This document shows, one piece after another, positions 5,908 to 10,223 of a stretch of DNA of 10,223 bases (position 1 is its first letter; every line of letters starts with the position of its first letter). The notes beneath the pieces are model-generated. The model made no database searches and was not told the origin of the DNA. It saw nothing but the letters and a program-made list of their open reading frames with translations. Origin of the DNA: JAQBQQ01 sp964633955 (GTDB taxonomy: Bacteria > Patescibacteriota > Gracilibacteria > Peribacterales > Peribacteraceae); NCBI GenBank assembly GCA_964633955.1, contig CAZWIA010000035.1:1-10223 (forward strand), written 5' to 3'. The translations under genes were made by a program, and so were the position numbers.

Positions 5908-6759
5908 TCACGCGCCGGCCTGCTGCATCTCCTTGGCCCGGACCACGTTTGCAAGCAGGCAGGCGACTGTCATGGGGCCCACGCCGCCGGGCACCGGAGT
6001 GATCGCGGAAGCGACCTGGGACACCGCGTCAGAGTCCACATCTCCCGTGAGGCCTTCCTCCTCCTGCGTGATGCCTACGTCGATCACTACAGCCCCCTTT
6101 TTCACCATATCTGCGGTCACGAACTTGGGCTTCCCCATGGCCACAAAGAGGAGATCGGCCTGTTTGGTGATGGAAGCCAGGTCCGGCGTCTTGCTGTGGC
6201 ATACCGTGACGGTGGCGTCCCGGTTGAGGAGCATGGCGGCCAGTGGCTTTCCCACAATGGCGCTCCGGCCCACCACCACCGCGTGCTTGCCGGCCACGTC
6301 AATCGCGTAGTGTTCCAGGAGCCTCAGGATTCCCGTGGGAGTGGCGGAAGTCAGCCGCTCGGATTCCCTGGAGAGCAGAAGGCTGCCCTGATTGTAGGGA
6401 TGCAGGCCGTCCACGTCCTTGCGCGGATCAATGGCGCGCTGGACCAGTGCCGCCTGCGCGCTCAGTGCGTCCGGCAGCGGCATTTGCACCAGAATGCCGG
6501 TGACATCCGGGTCCAGGTTCAACTCCTGGAGGAGCCCCAGGAGGGATTCAGCCGATGTCCGCCGGCTCAGCTTCACGTGCTCCCGCCGCAGGCCCACCGC
6601 ATCGCACGCCTGGAGCTTGCGCCGGATGTAGGCGGCGCTGCGGGCGTCATCCCCCACTTGCACGATGACCAGCTTGGGATTCAGCCGGGCGATCTGCTCC
6701 TGCAGTGCCGTGAGCATGGCCTTGGCGGGTTCCGTGCCGGAGAAGATCTGGGCGGGCAT
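5908..6759 (-). CDS. folD: Bifunctional methylenetetrahydrofolate dehydrogenase/cyclohydrolase FolD
   Basis: FolD interconverts 5,10-methylene-, 5,10-methenyl- and 10-formyl-tetrahydrofolate in the cytoplasm, with NADP. The protein has 283 residues, the usual length. Tyr44 and Lys48 in SAAYIRRKLQACDAVG are the catalytic pair. VQMPLP (91-96) and KDVDG (114-118) line the folate site. VVGRSAIVGKP (162-172) is the dinucleotide-binding loop, and PVPGGVGPMT (255-264) is the C-terminal signature. The usual PCTP is SATP here (138-141), a mild variation. The ATG lies 3 nt after the tmk stop with no Shine-Dalgarno, so translation is probably coupled to tmk. Together the two genes link one-carbon units to dTMP supply, although thymidylate synthase is not in the window. 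Confidence 0.96.
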   Translation of the reverse strand: MPAQIFSGTEPAKAMLTALQEQIARLNPKLVIVQVGDDARSAAYIRRKLQACDAVGLRREHVKLSRRTSAESLLGLLQELNLDPDVTGILVQMPLPDALSAQAALVQRAIDPRKDVDGLHPYNQGSLLLSRESERLTSATPTGILRLLEHYAIDVAGKHAVVVGRSAIVGKPLAAMLLNRDATVTVCHSKTPDLASITKQADLLFVAMGKPKFVTADMVKKGAVVIDVGITQEEEGLTGDVDSDAVSQVASAITPVPGGVGPMTVACLLANVVRAKEMQQAGA

Positions 6760-6762
6760 GAG

Positions 6763-7398
6763 TCACGCGGGGGAAGGGACGGCGGGGAGCCTTGAGGCCG
6801 CCATTTGCGGGAGACGAGTGAGGACCAGGTGTGCGATCCGATCCGCCACCTCTTCTACCGGCTGGGACGTGTCTATGACGGTCTCCTGCGGAAGCGTCTC
6901 CGCATACTCCGCGTAGTTCTGGTAGACGCGGCGGAAGAGGGCTTCCTTCTCAAAGATCTCCCGCGCGGCGCGTAGTCCGATCCGCTGCAGGCAGACACCC
7001 ATTGGCGGCAGCAGGAGGAGGGTCATGTCCGGATCCGGGAAGCGCGCGTTCACCTGCGTGAGCCACTGCCGGTTCACGCCCTTGGCGGCACCGTAGAGGA
7101 TGGTGGACATGCGGTAGCGGTTGCAGACCACCGTGACGCCGGCTTCCAGCGCCGGCTGGATGACGCTCGCCACGTGCTCGGCCCGGTCCGCGCAGAAGAG
7201 GAGCTGGATGGTATCCGGCTGGTACGTCTTCTGACCGGACAGGATGGTGCGGATGTCCTTGCCGATCTCGGACGTGGTCGGTTCATCCGTGAGGAGCACC
7301 TTGTGGCCGTGCACCTGAAGGCGCTCTACTAGGAGCCCGGAGTGCAGGCTCTTGCCGCAGCCGTCCGGGCCCTCTATGACGATGAAGCATCCGCGCAT
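6763..7398 (-). CDS. tmk: Thymidylate kinase (dTMP kinase), divergent
   Basis: Thymidylate kinase phosphorylates dTMP to dTDP using ATP. The 211-residue length is typical. The P-loop GPDGCGKS is at 10-17. DEPTTSEIGKDIRTIL (38-53) corresponds to the dTMP-binding EP region. LLFCADRAEH (66-75) matches the conserved FxADR element. The LID region holds Arg143 and Arg146, which with a Gly-type P-loop suggests the bacterial type. Two conserved spots differ: the DR(Y/H) motif is NRY (93-95), and the residues after GKS are LHS in place of the usual TTQ. The start is ATG 7398, preceded at 6 nt by TAGAAT. folD follows after 3 bp. It could be a related nucleoside monophosphate kinase, but the overall layout favours Tmk. 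Confidence 0.87.
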   Translation of the reverse strand: MRGCFIVIEGPDGCGKSLHSGLLVERLQVHGHKVLLTDEPTTSEIGKDIRTILSGQKTYQPDTIQLLFCADRAEHVASVIQPALEAGVTVVCNRYRMSTILYGAAKGVNRQWLTQVNARFPDPDMTLLLLPPMGVCLQRIGLRAAREIFEKEALFRRVYQNYAEYAETLPQETVIDTSQPVEEVADRIAHLVLTRLPQMAASRLPAVPSPA

Positions 7399-7404
7399 GG
7401 GGGC

Positions 7405-7432
7405 ATTCTACTGGGATCCAGTTGTGGGTAAA
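7405..7432 (-). promoter_or_regulatory. tmk-folD promoter (leaderless geometry)
   Basis: On the minus strand TTTACC (7432-7427, four of six -35 matches) is followed after 16 bp by TAGAAT (7410-7405), then GCCCCC (6 nt), then the tmk ATG at 7398. The predicted +1 is the A of ATG. No Shine-Dalgarno is present. This is the best-formed of the promoters in the window, as it has both boxes at workable spacing. Confidence 0.6.
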
Positions 7433-7500
7433 CTCCATGTTGTCCGTGGATTTTCGTTCGATTGCGGTTATAGATTCCTCTGCCCGCACTTCGCTACGGT

Positions 7501-7577
7501 CTGTCATCACTGTCTTCCCGAGTAGTCCTGAGCTTGCCGAAGGACGTAACGAGGGATCGACCTACTCCGTGTGACAG
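7501..7577. repeat. REP/MITE-like imperfect palindromic intergenic element
   Basis: The ends are inverted copies: CTGTCA at 7501-7506 and TGACAG at 7572-7577, with similarity extending inward (CTGTCATCAC against CTGTCACACGG on the other strand). The centre holds GTCCT (7525-7529) and AGGAC (7541-7545) around GAGCTTGCCGA. The core CCTGAGCTTGCCGAAGG resembles a dispersed intergenic repeat I have seen in many environmental genomes. It lies in the 251-bp gap between tmk and the SLH gene. That gap otherwise holds only the tmk promoter and the hairpin at 7601-7633; I see no gene or tRNA in it. Confidence 0.55.
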
Positions 7578-7600
7578 GATGGTGTTTCTGTGGAAAAGAT

Positions 7601-7633
7601 AGGAAAGAGACGTCCAAGTGGACGCCTCTTCCT
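7601..7633 (-). terminator. Intrinsic terminator of the SLH gene
   Basis: The arms AGGAAAGAGACGTCC (7601-7615) and GGACGCCTCTTCCT (7620-7633) pair around a 4-nt loop with one bulge and one mismatch or wobble, giving a long stem with a perfect CGTCC/GGACG top. On the minus strand it begins 17 bases after the SLH gene's stop and is followed by a T-rich run, ATCTTTTCC. The run is interrupted, so termination may be incomplete. It is not T-rich on the plus-strand side. Confidence 0.6.
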
Positions 7634-7649
7634 AGTCGCTTCAGTGTGC

Positions 7650-10223
7650 TCAGCGCGTCCGCCCCGGCGCTGATTCCGGCACGGCTACGCCGGGAGGAGT
7701 TGCTCCGCCGCGCATGGGGTAGTAGATGCCAGAGGCATCCGGGAAGTCCGCCTTGCCCTCAAACAACACGCTGTTCTCACTGTGGCTCTGCACGCCGGCC
7801 TCGCCAACCGTGAGGAGGTGCTCGCCGGAGCGGATGATCCGGTCGATGTTCTTGCCGTAGAAGTAGTCCCCCATCTTCAGCCGGTCAGAATCCGTGTAGT
7901 GCGTGATCTTGCCGCGGAGTCTGAAGCCGTCCTTGAGCGTGAGGGTGTACACGTACGCACCCTGGAACACTGGCGTGCCGTACACGCTGGCCGGGTCCTG
8001 CCCCTCCCACTGCGGCGTGCGGTCCTTGATCTGGGCTACAGTCACTGGGAAGGCGAGCAGGTTCCGGTCCTTCTCAAACAGGAGCGCCTTGTGGTCGTGG
8101 AGCAGGGGACTCTCCGTGCCGCGGTCGCCAATTACCTCGCTATGCAGTTCCCTTGGCTTAGTGACATCCGTCACATCGAACATGGCCATCTTCATGCCCT
8201 GGTACCAGGCGTTAGTATCATCTTTGGATGCGACCGCCTCCTTCCCGAAGCCGATGATGTGATGCTCGTCGTACGGATGCAGGTAGTTGCTGTAGCCGGG
8301 GATCTTCAGCTGGCCCAGGATCTTGGGATTGCGGGCATCGGAGGTATCGATCACGAAGAGGGGATCCACCGTGCGGAACGTGACCATGTAGGCGCGGTCG
8401 CCAATGAAGCGCGCGGCGTAGATCTGCTCACCCGGCGCGATGTCCTCAATTTTCCCGACCGTCTCCATGGCGCGGTTGAGGATGAAGAGGTTGTTGCTCT
8501 GCCGGCCGGCCGCGTCCGGATCGTTGCTGATGGTGGTGGCGATCCGGAACGTCTCCGATCCGGCAGGGCCCCTTGCGGCGCGTTCGTCCATGGAGAACTG
8601 GTTGAGGAGGTGGCCGGGCACCTTGCCCTGCGCCTGCAGCTCCGTGCCCGTGTCCGTGAACTGGAAGCGGTAGATGTTCGTCTCCTCGCGGGAGCTGGAT
8701 CGGGCGGAATCCCAATCGTAGTTCCAGTGCGTGTTGGCCACGTAGAGGGCATTCAGCGACGCGTACACGTTCTCACCGTTCCCCAGGATCACCGTCTTCT
8801 GCACGTCTTTGGTGGTGGAATCTGTAGGAACCACTCCCACGATCAAGTACTGCGGGACGGTCACGTGCGGCAGGATGGCGATGCGGTTGCACGGGGCCAC
8901 GGCCGCGTCCGTCTGGCCCTTTGCGGAATCACTGAACTTGGGCACGATCTGCTCAGCTCGCAGGTCCACCGGCATGGGTCCGCCCCAGTACGGCATGCCC
9001 TGGTTCATGACCAGATAAAGCTTACTGCCGATCATGCGCGTGGAGATCTGGCTGCCATCAAAGCTCACCGTGCGCAGGTGCTTGGGGCTCGTCCGGTCGG
9101 CTAAGCTGTAGACACGCGCTTCTGTGATGCCGGTGCTCCAGTAGCCGTAGGGCGGTGCGATCATCTTCTCCATTCCGCCGGGACGCGGCAGGGGCATGGC
9201 GTAGGCCTTGGACGTGTTCCCGATCACCACGAGCCGGTCACCCTCCACGTAGAGATCCGTAGGGTTCACCTGGTCCCGGCTGAAATCCAGCGTGGCCACG
9301 ATCTTCATCTCCGCCGGCGGAGCGGTGCGCACAATGAGCACCTTCTGCCCGCGCACTACGTAGAGGTGCGTGCCATCCGTCTTCACAATATCCCCCTCAT
9401 CCACGCCGGCCACCTGCACATTGGTGCGGGAGTAGTCCCCGTCCTTGGCCGCGCTCTCCGCGCCGGAGGTGGCGCGGTTTGCGGCCGGCGGCACCGGCGC
9501 CATGGGCCGGCGCACGGCGTCCGCCTCCCCGTAGTACAGCGCCTGGTTCCGAGCCATGGATTCCGTGGCCAGCGCGCGCAGGTCCGCGCAGCTTTTAGCG
9601 GTCTGCACGGCATCCGCCGCCAGGTTGATCCCCACTTCCGGGTACTTGATGTTCAGGAGGCCCTTGGTGGGCTGGTCGGTCCTCTTCTCCGCAATCCGCC
9701 ACAGCATCTCCGCCATCTCCCCGCGCGTGATGGGGCGGTCCAACCCGCTGATGCTGGGGGGAATGGCCTTCACGGATTCCAGCGCCTTGGCGTACGGCTC
9801 GTACCACTCACCGCCGGTCTGCTGCACCTGCTGGCCGTAGGCGAGGGCCAGGATCTTCCCGGCTTCCACAAAGGTGATGCTCTGCTCCGGGCGGAACGTG
9901 CCGTCCGGGTATCCCTGAACAATGTTCTTCTGATTATGGAGTGCGCAGACGAATGGGAAGAACCACGCATCCTTGGGTACGTCCGGGAACGCCTGGCGCG
10001 TCTTGGGATCCCGGCAGGATTCCAGCGCGTTGGATCTGTCCGCAGCGGCACTGGCCAGGACGTTGGCGATGATCTTGGCAAACTCCGCCCGGTTGATGGT
10101 CTGGCCGGGCTTGAAGGAGTTGTCCGCGTAGCCTGCCAGCACGCCCTTCGCACGCAGTGCTTCTATGGCGGTGGAATACGATGTGGAGGTCTTCACATCC
10201 GTGAACGCCGCCGTGGCGCCGAT
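7650..10223 (-). CDS. SLH-domain, beta-propeller surface protein (N-terminus beyond window)
   Basis: The frame is open to the right edge, so the true start and signal peptide lie outside; 857 residues are visible. A GTG at 10196 is in frame but falls inside the first SLH domain (AAFTDVKTSTSYSTA), so it is not the start. Numbered from that GTG, three SLH domains span about -6 to 47, 68-120 and 130-175, with typical GYADNSFKPGQTINRAEFAKI and GYPDGTFRPEQSIT stretches. SLH domains bind secondary cell-wall polymers. After a Pro/Ala-rich linker, from about 254 to 820 lies a C-terminal beta-propeller of the Beta_propel family (COG4880-like), opening with YSRTNVQVAGVDEGDIVKTDG. The propeller's ligand or activity is unknown. 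The stop is TGA, followed by a hairpin terminator. The protein is probably a cell-surface component held non-covalently. Confidence 0.88.
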   Translation of the reverse strand: MGATAAFTDVKTSTSYSTAIEALRAKGVLAGYADNSFKPGQTINRAEFAKIIANVLASAAADRSNALESCRDPKTRQAFPDVPKDAWFFPFVCALHNQKNIVQGYPDGTFRPEQSITFVEAGKILALAYGQQVQQTGGEWYEPYAKALESVKAIPPSISGLDRPITRGEMAEMLWRIAEKRTDQPTKGLLNIKYPEVGINLAADAVQTAKSCADLRALATESMARNQALYYGEADAVRRPMAPVPPAANRATSGAESAAKDGDYSRTNVQVAGVDEGDIVKTDGTHLYVVRGQKVLIVRTAPPAEMKIVATLDFSRDQVNPTDLYVEGDRLVVIGNTSKAYAMPLPRPGGMEKMIAPPYGYWSTGITEARVYSLADRTSPKHLRTVSFDGSQISTRMIGSKLYLVMNQGMPYWGGPMPVDLRAEQIVPKFSDSAKGQTDAAVAPCNRIAILPHVTVPQYLIVGVVPTDSTTKDVQKTVILGNGENVYASLNALYVANTHWNYDWDSARSSSREETNIYRFQFTDTGTELQAQGKVPGHLLNQFSMDERAARGPAGSETFRIATTISNDPDAAGRQSNNLFILNRAMETVGKIEDIAPGEQIYAARFIGDRAYMVTFRTVDPLFVIDTSDARNPKILGQLKIPGYSNYLHPYDEHHIIGFGKEAVASKDDTNAWYQGMKMAMFDVTDVTKPRELHSEVIGDRGTESPLLHDHKALLFEKDRNLLAFPVTVAQIKDRTPQWEGQDPASVYGTPVFQGAYVYTLTLKDGFRLRGKITHYTDSDRLKMGDYFYGKNIDRIIRSGEHLLTVGEAGVQSHSENSVLFEGKADFPDASGIYYPMRGGATPPGVAVPESAPGRTR

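Noticed and set aside
5869..5919. GCCGGCG/CGCCGGC inverted repeat across the lipoprotein-folD junction as a bidirectional terminator
   Set aside because: The 7-bp stem has a 37-nt loop and no T-run on either side; in GC-rich DNA such matches are expected by chance.
7470..7475. TATAGA as a plus-strand promoter in the tmk-SLH gap
   Set aside because: There is no -35 at a workable spacing and no plus-strand gene downstream.
7399..7649. A tRNA or CRISPR array in the 251-bp gap
   Set aside because: I found no T-loop or acceptor pairing typical of tRNA and no regularly spaced identical repeats.
7571..7813. An 80-codon plus-strand frame starting in the tmk-SLH gap
   Set aside because: It crosses the terminator hairpin and overlaps the end of the SLH gene, with no motif or ribosome binding site.
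7782..9104. A 440-codon plus-strand open frame opposite the SLH/propeller gene
   Set aside because: It is a shadow of a clear protein; its Val/His/Arg-rich composition and lack of motifs reflect codon usage on the other strand.

Overview
The window carries nine protein-coding genes, one of them cut by the right edge. It has no RNA gene, transposase or CRISPR array that I can see. Base composition is GC-rich, yet the intergenic repeats are strikingly AT-rich. UGA terminates several clear genes (mnmA, DUF2157, prfA, folD, tmk and the SLH gene), so the standard bacterial code applies. This argues against Gracilibacteria or Absconditabacteria, which read UGA as glycine. A membrane-anchored sortase, a surface protein with SLH (S-layer homology) domains, and palindromic 'attcata/attcatg' intergenic repeats fit a bacterium with a Gram-positive-like or S-layer envelope. 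My best guess is a GC-rich Candidate Phyla Radiation lineage near Peregrinibacteria/Peribacteria, but that is an impression from gene style and not a proof.

Layout from left to right. A copy of an AT-rich repeat (1-18) abuts a minus-strand sortase (19-1113). Next comes minus-strand mnmA (1234-2346), which makes tRNA 2-thiouridine. mnmA diverges from a plus-strand run across an intergenic stretch holding a promoter-overlapping palindrome and a 17-bp perfect inverted repeat. The plus-strand run is a DUF2157 membrane protein, a GDYXXLXY protein overlapping it by 4 bp, prfA (release factor 1) and a small lipoprotein with RVG repeats. The lipoprotein converges, 3 bp apart, on a minus-strand tmk-folD pair for dTMP and one-carbon folate metabolism. 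A 251-bp gap upstream of tmk holds an imperfect palindromic REP/MITE-like element and a hairpin terminator. The right quarter is a large minus-strand protein with three SLH domains followed by a secreted beta-propeller, whose signal peptide lies beyond the window.

The most interesting structural signal is in the start regions. Three genes (mnmA, prfA, tmk) have a TAnnnT hexamer followed by exactly 6 nt and then ATG, with no Shine-Dalgarno sequence. That places the transcription start on the A of ATG and predicts leaderless mRNAs. The same geometry upstream of the sortase falls on an ATT codon. Other points of note are a three-cysteine MnmA, a thymidylate kinase with an altered DRY motif, and the coupled DUF2157/GDYXXLXY pair of unknown function.
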